Positions 48,852 to 56,121 of a DNA stretch of 56,859 nt are shown one piece after another. The notes beneath the pieces were generated by a model. The model made no database searches. It was not told the DNA's origin and worked only from the letters and a program-made list of their open reading frames with translations. Made by a program: the position numbers and the translations under genes. The DNA lies in NCBI GenBank assembly GCA_947588005.1, contig CANPYE010000004.1, forward strand, positions 1-56,859, read 5' to 3'. The stretch comes from an uncultured Lachnospiraceae bacterium. GTDB lineage: Bacteria > Bacillota > Clostridia > Lachnospirales > Lachnospiraceae. Position 1 is the stretch's first letter. Each line of letters opens with the position of its first letter.

Positions 48852-49169
48852 ATGGCATATCAGAGGAAAACGCGGGATCGCTGGGACATTGAAACAAATT
48901 TCGGCTACGGCTGGGAATGTGAGTGCAGCGAGTACACCAGGAGAGAGGCAAGGGTGCAGCTCAGAGCCTACCAGCAGAATAGCTGTGGGCGCTATGCTGT
49001 CAGAATGATAAAGCGCCGGGAAAGGCTGGAGGCTGAGGAGCAGCGCACCGGAGAGCCGAACACTGAGGCATACTGGGCGCCCCGTAAAGATACGTCAAAT
49101 CTGCCGGTAGCATTACGCGGAGGGAACTGGAACGAGGAGGGGAGTGTGAAAACGTGGAAACTATTGTAA
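48852..49169 (+). CDS. Right-arm protein, unknown function
   Basis: A 105-residue basic protein (MAYQRKTRDRWDIETNFGYG, then WECECSEYTRREARVQLRAY), Arg-rich and aromatic, with NTEAYWAPRKDTSNLP near the end. The ATG at 48852 follows GGAGGTAAGG. Similar proteins occur in ICEs and prophages of gut Firmicutes. It overlaps the next gene by 16 bp. Confidence 0.65.
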   Translation: MAYQRKTRDRWDIETNFGYGWECECSEYTRREARVQLRAYQQNSCGRYAVRMIKRRERLEAEEQRTGEPNTEAYWAPRKDTSNLPVALRGGNWNEEGSVKTWKLL

Positions 49170-49450
49170 AAATCGGTGGCGCAGAGCTGACGCTGGAGGA
49201 GGCTATGAAGTATTACCAGGAGGAGCGGTACATTGTAAATTACGGCGGAATCTACCAACTGCATTACAGCGCGGCGCAGCAGACGGTATACGGCAATAAA
49301 ATCTACACTGGAAAAGGGTTGACGCGGAAAGGGCGGTTCTTCGCTATGGACGCCCAGACAGTAAATCATCTTGTTGGCTTTAAGCTGGTGAGGGAAAAAG
49401 GAGAGGAGGACAAAGAGCATGGCACAGATCATAGAGTTTCCAAAGGCTGA
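49154..49450 (+). CDS. Small right-arm protein, unknown function
   Basis: A 98-residue protein from GTG 49154 (ELTLEEAMKYYQEERYIVNY; GIYQLHYSAAQQTVYGNKIY). It overlaps both neighbours (16 and 32 bp), which suggests coupled translation. No family recognised. Confidence 0.62.
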   Translation: METIVKIGGAELTLEEAMKYYQEERYIVNYGGIYQLHYSAAQQTVYGNKIYTGKGLTRKGRFFAMDAQTVNHLVGFKLVREKGEEDKEHGTDHRVSKG

Positions 49451-49928
49451 GAGTAACAGCTACCAGAATTTGAGCCGGTTGATCGAGCTGGCGAGTGATA
49501 CGGCGGTCCTGGAGTTCTACATGGAGGCGCTGGCCGTGTCGAATGAGGAGGGAAGTTTACTTCCCGGAGAGTGCGAAACACTGACGGAGCAGATCAGGAG
49601 GAAACGGCTGGAAGTCAGCAGACCGGTCCAGAAACCGGCTGTCGAGGCGTCTGATCCTGGATTGTATGTCTACTGCCAGGAAATGGGAGAGGGAAAACCG
49701 GCCTGCCAGATCGAGGCGGAGCGCAGCTATTACGGGCGGCATTATTATCTCAGGACGCCGCTGGAGCTGAGGGGAAAGGGTATCAGGCTCAACCGCACTC
49801 TGGAAGAAAAGAACCTGAAAGCGGCAGACAAGTACAAGGCCGGGTGGCTGGAATACCTGGTAACGGAGCGGGCGTTTGACCGCCTCCGGGAGCAGTACAC
49901 GATCAGCATGGAAAGCCTGTTGGATTGA
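49419..49928 (+). CDS. Right-arm protein, unknown function
   Basis: A 169-residue protein that opens with AQIIEFPKAESNSYQNLSRL. The IIEFP start is typical of small mobile-element proteins. A helical N-domain (about 15-70) and a C-domain with YVYCQEMGEGKPACQIEAER and RGKGIRLNRTLEEKNL follow. The ATG follows GAGGAGG. No biochemical role known. Confidence 0.65.
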   Translation: MAQIIEFPKAESNSYQNLSRLIELASDTAVLEFYMEALAVSNEEGSLLPGECETLTEQIRRKRLEVSRPVQKPAVEASDPGLYVYCQEMGEGKPACQIEAERSYYGRHYYLRTPLELRGKGIRLNRTLEEKNLKAADKYKAGWLEYLVTERAFDRLREQYTISMESLLD

Positions 49929-49940
49929 GGAGGTAAGCAG

Positions 49941-50252
49941 ATGAAATATTATAGCACACAGAGGCCGGTAACGCCGGGGAGCTACCCGAAACCGGAGGGA
50001 AACAAGGTTCTTGAAATTGTTAATTATGACAGCCGGCAGTACGTTCCTCAGATCGGGCGTGAGGCGTGGGGATATATCGTCTATGAGAGCAGGATCACCG
50101 ACAAAGAGGCCGCAGACTATGAGCTGGTATGGGAGCTGACCTGCTCCGGGTGCGTGAACGAGAAAGCAGACCGAAACATGGATTGCTGCTGGGATTGCAA
50201 CCGGAATCCGCGCCGGCGTCGCCAGGACTTATACAAGACAGGCAGGAGGTAG
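49941..50252 (+). CDS. Cys-rich right-arm protein
   Basis: A 103-residue protein. The N-terminal part is YYSTQRPVTPGSYPKPEGNK, and a central AWGYIVYESRITDKEAADYE follows. The C-terminus has ELTCSGCVNEKADRNMDCCW and CNRN, a likely zinc site, ending in basic residues. Related proteins appear in plasmids and ICEs of Clostridia. It lies 12 bp after the previous gene with GAGGAGG. Confidence 0.65.
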   Translation: MKYYSTQRPVTPGSYPKPEGNKVLEIVNYDSRQYVPQIGREAWGYIVYESRITDKEAADYELVWELTCSGCVNEKADRNMDCCWDCNRNPRRRRQDLYKTGRR

Positions 50253-50256
50253 GATC

Positions 50257-50811
50257 ATGGCACTGTATATGAAATTAGATTTATGGTCGATCATGGACGA
50301 GCTTGAAAAAATGACGGATTATTACATGGACGGAAACGAGCGCGGCAGTATCTATTGGGATTATTACAGCGACCAGATCAACGAGCTTGGAATTGCCGCC
50401 GCCGATATGGAAAATGAGATTGAGGAGCTGAAAAGTAAGATATGGTATCAAATGCTGGCAAAGGAAATTGAATTTTGCGACGCCGATTCATGCACCATGA
50501 CGGCAATATGCTGGTTTAACACGGCGGCCTGTATGCTGTCAGATACCGATATGCAGGCTCTTTTGGAGAGTGAGAACAACTACGAGGAGGATTTTATCCG
50601 CGAGAAAGAAAAGCGGATCAGGGCGCTGGAAAGGCTCACGAAAAAGCAGCAAATGTTTCTGTATACTGAGGTGGTTGGATTCATCACAAGGTTTCTGCAA
50701 CTGAAATCTGCCTTTGATGTTATCACATCCTGCATTAGGGAGCTGGAGTATCATCAGTCATTCGTGGTAAAAAAGGACGGAATCAGCGTCCCGGACGCCG
50801 CGTATCTGTAA
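50257..50811 (+). CDS. Helical right-arm protein, unknown function
   Basis: A 184-residue acidic, almost entirely helical protein (WSIMDELEKMTDYYMDGNER; IAAADMENEIEELKSKIWYQ; REKEKRIRALERLTKKQQMF). It starts 4 bp after the preceding stop with GGCAGGAGG. Not recognised; could be a scaffold or inhibitor-type protein, but nothing proves it. Confidence 0.62.
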   Translation: MALYMKLDLWSIMDELEKMTDYYMDGNERGSIYWDYYSDQINELGIAAADMENEIEELKSKIWYQMLAKEIEFCDADSCTMTAICWFNTAACMLSDTDMQALLESENNYEEDFIREKEKRIRALERLTKKQQMFLYTEVVGFITRFLQLKSAFDVITSCIRELEYHQSFVVKKDGISVPDAAYL

Positions 50812-50823
50812 GGGGGCGAGGGT

Positions 50824-51357
50824 ATGAAACTGGAAATCGAGGTAAAGCGCAGGAGGGGCAGCGTCACCCAGGGCGTTGCAGATGTATATGTAAACGGTGA
50901 AAAGGTGATCACGTTCGGAGACGATATTCAGATCATCAAGCCGGGGCAGCCATATTACAGTGAGAAAATAGGAGGATGGGCGAGCACGATCCCGGACGAA
51001 AGGTTTATCCTGGGACTGCTGTATCACCCATACGACGGAGTATATCATTACAGCGATCAGGTGAAAGCGATCCTGAAAAAAGAGATTGAGAGGTTACAGG
51101 GTATGAGCTGGGATATTGAGGTGTCGGACGGGATCAGGGAACGCATGAAGATAAAAGACGGGTTCGAGCCCTTTGTATCTCTGGCAGTTATGAGGCACAT
51201 GACAAAGGACTGGGGCGAAGTGGAGCCGGAGGAAAAGGAGCATAACGACAAAAACCCGCTTGCGGCAATCGGGGCATATACATTCCGCGAGGAATCAAAG
51301 GTTTATGTCAAGGCCGAGGACGGGCATTTACGGGTGTTTTTCCCGGAGGAATACTAG
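50824..51357 (+). CDS. Mobile-element protein with C-terminal ICE/plasmid-type domain
   Basis: A 177-residue protein. The N-terminal half is beta-rich (VADVYVNGEKVITFGDDIQI). The C-terminal half has FEPFVSLAVMRHMTKDWGEV, then NPLAAIGAYTFREESKVYVK and VFFPEEY. This order matches a domain widespread in conjugative elements and often misnamed as a restriction subunit. It contains no restriction or methylase motif. The function is unknown. Confidence 0.65.
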   Translation: MKLEIEVKRRRGSVTQGVADVYVNGEKVITFGDDIQIIKPGQPYYSEKIGGWASTIPDERFILGLLYHPYDGVYHYSDQVKAILKKEIERLQGMSWDIEVSDGIRERMKIKDGFEPFVSLAVMRHMTKDWGEVEPEEKEHNDKNPLAAIGAYTFREESKVYVKAEDGHLRVFFPEEY

Positions 51358-51369
51358 GAGGCGCGGACA

Positions 51370-51861
51370 ATGAAGAAAAGACACAGCCAGATTCAGGAGT
51401 TTGTCAAGAGTTATTACCAGGATAACGGGTGCGGTCCGACGACGCGAGAAATAGCGGAGGGTATCGGAGTGAAATCGACCTCGACCGTACACAGGTCTAT
51501 CTCACAAATGGAGAGGCTTGGCCTGATCGTAAAGGGCTCGCACTCTCAGCCCAGGAGCGTTAGACTGCCGGATCAGGAGCAGACGGTCTTTGTCCTATAT
51601 GGACACTGGCACACGCCGGGCGACGACGGGGCAAACGTCTGGGGAGTTTTCCCGAAAATGGAAGATTCTCAGAAGTTGATGTATTCGACAGGCGAGATCA
51701 TGGTAGAGGAGGCGGTGGACGCCGGAGTGGAGTTTAACGATATAAAGACCTCGGAAACCATGTACGCGGCTCAGGACGGAGAGGGGAATTTCGTGAGGCT
51801 GTATATCTCGGAACACAAGGTCGAGAAAAGCTCAGGAGGCAAGGAAAACAATGCTGTATAA
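51370..51861 (+). CDS. LexA-like winged-helix regulator without protease domain
   Basis: A 163-residue protein. Residues about 1-65 match the LexA DNA-binding domain (RHSQIQEFVKSYYQDNGCGP; TTREIAEGIGVKSTSTVHRS). The C-terminal part (about 75-155) is not the LexA Ser/Lys peptidase but a beta-rich domain of unknown type. It could bind SOS-like boxes or right-arm operators without RecA-driven cleavage, perhaps interfering with the SOS response. This is inference. Confidence 0.78.
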   Translation: MKKRHSQIQEFVKSYYQDNGCGPTTREIAEGIGVKSTSTVHRSISQMERLGLIVKGSHSQPRSVRLPDQEQTVFVLYGHWHTPGDDGANVWGVFPKMEDSQKLMYSTGEIMVEEAVDAGVEFNDIKTSETMYAAQDGEGNFVRLYISEHKVEKSSGGKENNAV

Positions 51862-52183
51862 TATTTTATACTGGAAGTCCAGGAAAAAGCTCAGGAAACG
51901 CGAATTAAAGGTGAAAGCCCTCTCAAAGAAGTGCGCTTATATGAGCGAGGAGATCAGGAGGCTGCGGCAGAGGGTGTCGGTCCTGGAGGACGGGTACGTT
52001 GTGGAATGGTGCGATAACTGCAATACTCAGGTGACTATGCTGTGGAACCCAGCGGCGGACGGGCTTGCGGCTTACTGCCCGTTTTGCGGGCGTGAATTGT
52101 TACTCTGCGATTCGTGCCACTTTAGCTGTGATATGGAATATGGCACAGGGGTATGTATCGGCAGAAAGATGTCTGGACGATAG
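51851..52183 (+). CDS. Coiled-coil zinc-ribbon protein
   Basis: A 110-residue protein. A basic coiled coil (about 8-48: KSRKKLRKRELKVKALSKKC) leads to CDNCNTQVTMLW and CPFCGREL, a zinc ribbon, and a last CDSCHFSC. The start overlaps the LexA-like gene by 11 bp, so the two are probably co-translated; it could be a DNA- or RNA-binding partner. Confidence 0.68.
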   Translation: MLYNILYWKSRKKLRKRELKVKALSKKCAYMSEEIRRLRQRVSVLEDGYVVEWCDNCNTQVTMLWNPAADGLAAYCPFCGRELLLCDSCHFSCDMEYGTGVCIGRKMSGR

Positions 52184-52198
52184 GGAGGCGAGGAGATC

Positions 52199-52792
52199 AT
52201 GGCGGCAAAGACAAAGACGAGCCGGGAAATGGCCGATCATTATGCAGAGGAGATCAAAAGGGAGCTGGATCACTGGAAGTATCTGTATGAGAATGGAGGG
52301 AGCGATCCGTTCTGGGAGGACGGAGTAAACCTGAACCTGACCCGTAACCACATCATATATTACAAGCGGAAATGCGAGGAAACACTGACGCCGGAGGAAT
52401 ACCCGGCAGAGTATTACGTCGGGACACCTCCGGAGGTGGATAATAAGTACATGGCGCGGAGAACTGAGATAGCGGATCATGCCAGGATTGCCCTGGCCGC
52501 GTACAAAAAGGACAGCAGTTACCTTTTCCTCCAGAGCGTGATCGGAAAGCTGGACAAGAAAAGCCCGGAGAGGGCACATATAGCGTCGATCCTGAGAACC
52601 GTTGACGGACTGGAGGACGCGATCAGGAGCGGTCGGTATGTGGACATGAGGAGGCACGAAAAGCCGGAGTTTTACCTGGACACATTCCGGCAGTACAGAT
52701 CAGAGGCAGAGAAACAGATCGGTTGCCAGGATCAGGAAAAGGAGCTGCCGCAGGGACAGCTATCCATTTTCGACCTATACAGCTTGACGTGA
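52199..52792 (+). CDS. Right-arm protein with C-terminal sliding-clamp-binding motif
   Basis: A 197-residue helical protein (SREMADHYAEEIKRELDHWK; NHIIYYKRKCEETLTPEEYP; HIASILRTVDGLEDAIRSGR). It ends in a flexible acidic/Gln segment with QLSIF at 187-191, a good match to the beta-clamp consensus QLSLF. A DNA replication or repair role is suggested by that motif only. GGAGGCGAGG precedes it. Confidence 0.65.
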   Translation: MAAKTKTSREMADHYAEEIKRELDHWKYLYENGGSDPFWEDGVNLNLTRNHIIYYKRKCEETLTPEEYPAEYYVGTPPEVDNKYMARRTEIADHARIALAAYKKDSSYLFLQSVIGKLDKKSPERAHIASILRTVDGLEDAIRSGRYVDMRRHEKPEFYLDTFRQYRSEAEKQIGCQDQEKELPQGQLSIFDLYSLT

Positions 52793-52834
52793 GGCCGGGG
52801 CGTGGTTTAACATGATGAAAACGGAGGTGGCGAC

Positions 52835-53143
52835 ATGAGAGCAGTAGATTTTATCGTGAGGCACATAGAGGAGCATAACATGACACAGACTGAGGCGGCG
52901 GCGCTGACCGGGTGGAGCAGACAGAATTTCTGGGACAAGCTGAATAACCGCAATCCCAGATACCGTACTATGCTGCATATCCTAACGTCTTTCGGGTACG
53001 AGCTGCACCTGGAGAGGCTGGACGGGAAACCGCTGGACGTTGACGAGGCGGAGTTTTTCGATACAGCAAGCCGGAGAGATGTTTTGTACGACGATATGGT
53101 GGACCTGGCCGGAGCTCTTGGGTATCAAGTGACAATTTCATAA
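52835..53143 (+). CDS. Helix-turn-helix right-arm regulator
   Basis: A 102-residue protein. Residues about 5-58 form an XRE-like HTH (IEEHNMTQTEAAALTGWSRQ; NFWDKLNNRN; MLHILTSFGYELHLERLDGK). The remainder is acidic and helical. It resembles small phage/ICE transcription factors. It is the last gene of the first right-arm unit before a terminator and the second copy of the promoter. Confidence 0.75.
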   Translation: MRAVDFIVRHIEEHNMTQTEAAALTGWSRQNFWDKLNNRNPRYRTMLHILTSFGYELHLERLDGKPLDVDEAEFFDTASRRDVLYDDMVDLAGALGYQVTIS

Positions 53144-53150
53144 AATAGGC

Positions 53151-53187
53151 AGACCGCAAGGCGTCCCAAGTAGGGGCGTCTTTTTCT
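53151..53187 (+). terminator. Terminator of the first right-arm unit
   Basis: AGAC-c-GC (53151-53157) pairs with GCGTCT (53176-53181) and an inner CCC with GGG, followed by TTTTTCTTG. It separates the first unit from the second promoter copy. Confidence 0.65.
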
Positions 53188-53204
53188 TGTGAAAAAAATT
53201 AAAA

Positions 53205-53300
53205 AAAATTGCAAAAATAGGCTTGACACAACGCACCATGGTACGCTATACTCTAAGCATGGAACACACCAAAGGAAGATAAACGCACGAAACGGAGGAT
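53205..53300 (+). promoter_or_regulatory. Right-arm promoter, second copy of the 96-bp duplication
   Basis: Identical over 96 bp to 47395-47490: TTGACA (53223-53228), TATACT (53247-53252), overlapping AACGCACCATGGTACGC operator and AACGGAGGA ribosome site. The two copies bracket a 5.8-kb block of genes and should share one regulator. As direct repeats they could also recombine and delete the block. Confidence 0.85.
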
Positions 53301-53306
53301 CAGGAA

Positions 53307-53585
53307 ATGATGAACGCACAGGTTGGAATGAAAGTCAAGGCTTACAAAGGGCACTGCGTAGGAATCATAATTGAAAGCACTGAATGGAGTGGAGAGATCG
53401 TAAAGGTAAACAAAAAGAGTATCAGAGTGCTCCTCACAGAAAGCACAAGCAAGTTCGGGAGCAGGATCAAGAACCATTTCGACAACCTTAACACCGAAAA
53501 GACCTATCGCTTTGTAAAGACCCTGAGTGACGGTCGGAGCCTCTACAGAAGCGAATCTGATTTATACGGAGCAATCACACTGTAA
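53307..53585 (+). CDS. Small right-arm protein, unknown function
   Basis: A 92-residue basic beta-rich protein (NAQVGMKVKAYKGHCVGIII; GEIVKVNKKSIRVLLTEST), probably a small barrel. It is the first gene behind the second promoter copy; its ribosome site GGAGGATCAGGAA lies in the promoter repeat. The barrel-like pattern could bind nucleic acid, but this is weak. Confidence 0.65.
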   Translation: MMNAQVGMKVKAYKGHCVGIIIESTEWSGEIVKVNKKSIRVLLTESTSKFGSRIKNHFDNLNTEKTYRFVKTLSDGRSLYRSESDLYGAITL

Positions 53586-53622
53586 GCTGGTAATAGCATA
53601 GAAAATCTGAGGAGGTAACGAC

Positions 53623-54114
53623 ATGGCAGCAACAAAGGATCAGGAAAGAAAGGCATTGGAGAAGATCAGGAAGATCGTGGAGGAACTGGGAGAGGACAGC
53701 TACATAGGAATGGCGTTCGAGGGATGTTTTGAAATCGCCGCCGAGAACATTGACAATGACTTCGGTTGTAGCATGAAACAGCGCTGGGAGAGCGCAGAGA
53801 AAAACGCAGAGGACTTCAAAAGGACTGCTGAATATTACGCGGCAGAGGCGGAAAAAGCCGAAAAGGAAGTTGAAGTTCTCAAAGGGAAAGTGCTTACCAC
53901 CAGCGAGGCCGGAACGATCAAAGCGATCCTGGCTCACAGCAAATCAGAGGCGGCGAGCATAGCAGACAGCTCGGCACAGATGATCGTCGAATACGCAGAC
54001 AGGCCGGACAGCCAGGAGTTCAGACAGGCAGTTCAGGATAACAGGAGCAGCAAGAGACGCATGGACGAGTGCAGTACACTCATTCAGAGATTGCTCGAAA
54101 CAATGAGTAAGTAA
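53623..54114 (+). CDS. Coiled-coil right-arm protein
   Basis: A 163-residue helical protein. A middle heptad region (SAEKNAEDFKRTAEYYAAEA; EKAEKEVEVLKGK) gives a long coiled coil, flanked by YIGMAFEGCFEIAAENID and a C-terminal helix. AGGAGGTAACG precedes the ATG. No recognised family. Confidence 0.65.
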   Translation: MAATKDQERKALEKIRKIVEELGEDSYIGMAFEGCFEIAAENIDNDFGCSMKQRWESAEKNAEDFKRTAEYYAAEAEKAEKEVEVLKGKVLTTSEAGTIKAILAHSKSEAASIADSSAQMIVEYADRPDSQEFRQAVQDNRSSKRRMDECSTLIQRLLETMSK

Positions 54115-54161
54115 ATTCAAGCCCGCCCCGGAGGTTACGAGGGCACGGAGGAATCTGGAGC

Positions 54162-54326
54162 ATGAGCGGGAAAAAGAGGTATTACGTTCCTGAGAACATG
54201 GTTCCTGAATTGGTCGCGGAAATTACGAGATCGCAGGCAAAAAGCAAGGTTTTCTTGAACGTAGAAGTAGTGCCGTACAAGGGCAGGAAGTACGAAAAAG
54301 GCACAATGGTTGTTACCGTAGGATGA
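54162..54326 (+). CDS. Small basic right-arm protein
   Basis: A 54-residue protein (GKKRYYVPENMVPELVAEIT; KVFLNVEVVPYKGRKY), an alpha-then-beta mini-fold. It starts after CACGGAGGAATCTGGAGC. A leader like GCCCCGGAGGTTACGAGGGC lies just before it, and a related one lies before the next gene. Unknown function. Confidence 0.58.
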   Translation: MSGKKRYYVPENMVPELVAEITRSQAKSKVFLNVEVVPYKGRKYEKGTMVVTVG

Positions 54327-54383
54327 TCCTTTTGGATTGAGCATAAACCGGCCCCAGGGTTATGAGGGCAGAAAGAGGGAGTT

Positions 54384-54905
54384 ATGAAACAGCCGTATTT
54401 TGAGAACATTGTCCGGGCTATCGACCCGGAAAACGCGGAGTACATCATGGGCGACAGCGAGATCACAGGAGAGTTTGAAAGGGTGCTGCAGTATCTCCGG
54501 GACGGAAAAGGCAGGCTGGCGGTATTCGTCCTGGGAGAGGCAAAGCAAAAGGTAAGAGAGTTCTCCGGACGCAGGCTCACGCCGGCGAATATCCGGGTAG
54601 GCGACGGAGTGACGATAAACCTTTGGTCCGACCGGAACGCGGCAACGGTTATCCGGGTTACGAGATCGACGGTGACGGTCCGGCAGGATAAGGCAACGAT
54701 CAACCCGGAGTTCAAGCCGGAGATCATACCGGGAGGATTCGCCGGACACTGTGTAAACCAGGACGAGCAGACGTACACCTACAAGCCGGACGCAAAAGGG
54801 CGCGAGTATACGTTTCACTGGTCCAGGAAGTACCAGAGATACGGCCAGCCTGGGAACCTGACACTGAGCAAAGGCCGGCATGAGTTCTATGATTACAATT
54901 TCTGA
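54384..54905 (+). CDS. Conserved mobile-element protein, unknown function
   Basis: A 173-residue protein. The N-terminal part is helical (ENAEYIMGDSEITGEFERVL). The C-terminal part is well conserved among clostridial plasmids and ICEs: GDGVTINLWSDRNAATVIRV, KPEIIPGGFAGHCVNQDEQT and GRHEFYDYNF at the end. It is probably a beta-domain. No activity is known. AGAAAGAGGGAG precedes the start. Confidence 0.68.
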   Translation: MKQPYFENIVRAIDPENAEYIMGDSEITGEFERVLQYLRDGKGRLAVFVLGEAKQKVREFSGRRLTPANIRVGDGVTINLWSDRNAATVIRVTRSTVTVRQDKATINPEFKPEIIPGGFAGHCVNQDEQTYTYKPDAKGREYTFHWSRKYQRYGQPGNLTLSKGRHEFYDYNF

Positions 54906-54917
54906 GGAGGCGAGCAC

Positions 54918-55217
54918 ATGAAAAAGTATCGGGTAAATGAATCAGAGCATTTCAATCTGTACTCTATGTACGATCACCTGAAAGCTATGGAGATTGATAT
55001 GCAGGAGGGGACAAGGCCGTGGGACGATAACGTGCTTGACCGGATCGAGGAGGTCGAGAGGCTTATGGATCAGGCTCCTCACGTCGGGAGCCTGGTAGAC
55101 TGGCCGACACTGAAACGCATACGCGAGATCAAGGACGAACGGCAGATAATCCGGTATCAGCGCAGTCTGGAGGCCGGCAGCACTGAAAGGGACGCAGCAT
55201 ACGCCTTTACGCTTTAA
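54918..55217 (+). CDS. Small right-arm protein, unknown function
   Basis: A 99-residue charged helical protein (NLYSMYDHLKAMEIDMQEGT; IRYQRSLEAGSTERDAAYAF). It starts 12 bp after the preceding stop behind GAGGAGG. No family recognised. Confidence 0.62.
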   Translation: MKKYRVNESEHFNLYSMYDHLKAMEIDMQEGTRPWDDNVLDRIEEVERLMDQAPHVGSLVDWPTLKRIREIKDERQIIRYQRSLEAGSTERDAAYAFTL

Positions 55218-55265
55218 GCGGCGGGCAGTATGAGCAATAAATCAAATTTCAAGGAGGATAACGAA

Positions 55266-55553
55266 ATGGCAGACAGCACAAAGGAAGTAAGCAGACTGGA
55301 GAAAATGGAGGCGGAACGCTCTCAGTTCATGGCGACAGCGAAAGAGGTTTACCCTCTGCTGGCAAAGATCAGGGACGCTCTGGCGAAGAACGGGTACACG
55401 GAATCAGCAAGAATCTGTGTAGCGGTTGACGGGTACATGGAGTTCAGCCCGTATGAGACGGGATGGCAGATGAACACTTACAGCCATGATCCGGCTCCGA
55501 AAGCAAGGTACGAGTACAGCGAGGCGATACCCGTGGAGGAGGTGACGGTCTAA
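55266..55553 (+). CDS. Small right-arm protein, unknown function
   Basis: A 95-residue protein (SRLEKMEAERSQFMATAKEV; LAKNGYTESARICVAVDGYM) with a helical N-terminus and a short beta hairpin. The ATG at 55266 is chosen because AAGGAGG lies 7-13 bp upstream; an earlier start at 55230 lacks one. Its stop overlaps the next start (TAATG). Confidence 0.65.
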   Translation: MADSTKEVSRLEKMEAERSQFMATAKEVYPLLAKIRDALAKNGYTESARICVAVDGYMEFSPYETGWQMNTYSHDPAPKARYEYSEAIPVEEVTV

Positions 55554-55738
55554 TGGCATATTTCGGAAATGAGGACAGGACAAACCACCGGCTCAACGTC
55601 GAGATCGAAAGGCAGATTGATATGTGGGAGGGTACGATCCACGGGTACGAGCTGAAGAATATGTACGAGAACGGCACAAGCTACGAGGCAATCTGCGAGT
55701 TTCTGAATATTGACTACGCTGACTATGAGGAGGAGTGA
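55553..55738 (+). CDS. Small acidic right-arm protein
   Basis: A 61-residue acidic protein (NHRLNVEIERQIDMWEGTIH; FLNIDYADYEEE). Its start overlaps the previous stop by one base, and the ribosome site GGAGGAGG lies within the preceding gene. Function unknown. Confidence 0.62.
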   Translation: MAYFGNEDRTNHRLNVEIERQIDMWEGTIHGYELKNMYENGTSYEAICEFLNIDYADYEEE

Positions 55739-55741
55739 GAA

Positions 55742-56119
55742 GTGAGCAAAACAGTGAGGATCACGACGGGTAACAAGATTGAGGTCATTGATATTACCTG
55801 GAGCATGAACGCTCAGGAGGAGGCTATCGGCTGCGGGTGCTCGGAGATTGTCCGGGCCCGCGGCCTGGTAGAAATGTTTCTGGACGACGTACCAAACGGG
55901 CGGGTAGTAATGCTGGTAGATGAATCAGGAATCGTAAAGCACCGGGAAACGAACCGGGCGGCGTCCGATCTTTACGGTTTCCAGGAACACGGCTTTGCGA
56001 TTGCCGGGGACGTGATTATCGGAATCCTGAGAGGTCCCGATTTTGTCCCACTGGACGACATGGCAGAGACGGTAAAAGACAGGCTGATGAAAAAGTACAC
56101 GTTTTTACAGGAGGCATGA
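55742..56119 (+). CDS. DUF3846-like protein
   Basis: A 125-residue protein from GTG 55742 behind GAGGAGTG. VEMFLDDVPNGRVVMLVDES, HGFAIAGDVIIGILRGPDFV and a helical end follow the DUF3846 plan: a degenerate Q-G repeat, a DE-G strand, then AGD-IIG. DUF3846 proteins are frequent in phages and conjugative elements and have no assigned role, although many overlap anti-restriction gene islands. Confidence 0.65.
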   Translation: MSKTVRITTGNKIEVIDITWSMNAQEEAIGCGCSEIVRARGLVEMFLDDVPNGRVVMLVDESGIVKHRETNRAASDLYGFQEHGFAIAGDVIIGILRGPDFVPLDDMAETVKDRLMKKYTFLQEA

Positions 56120-56121
56120 GC

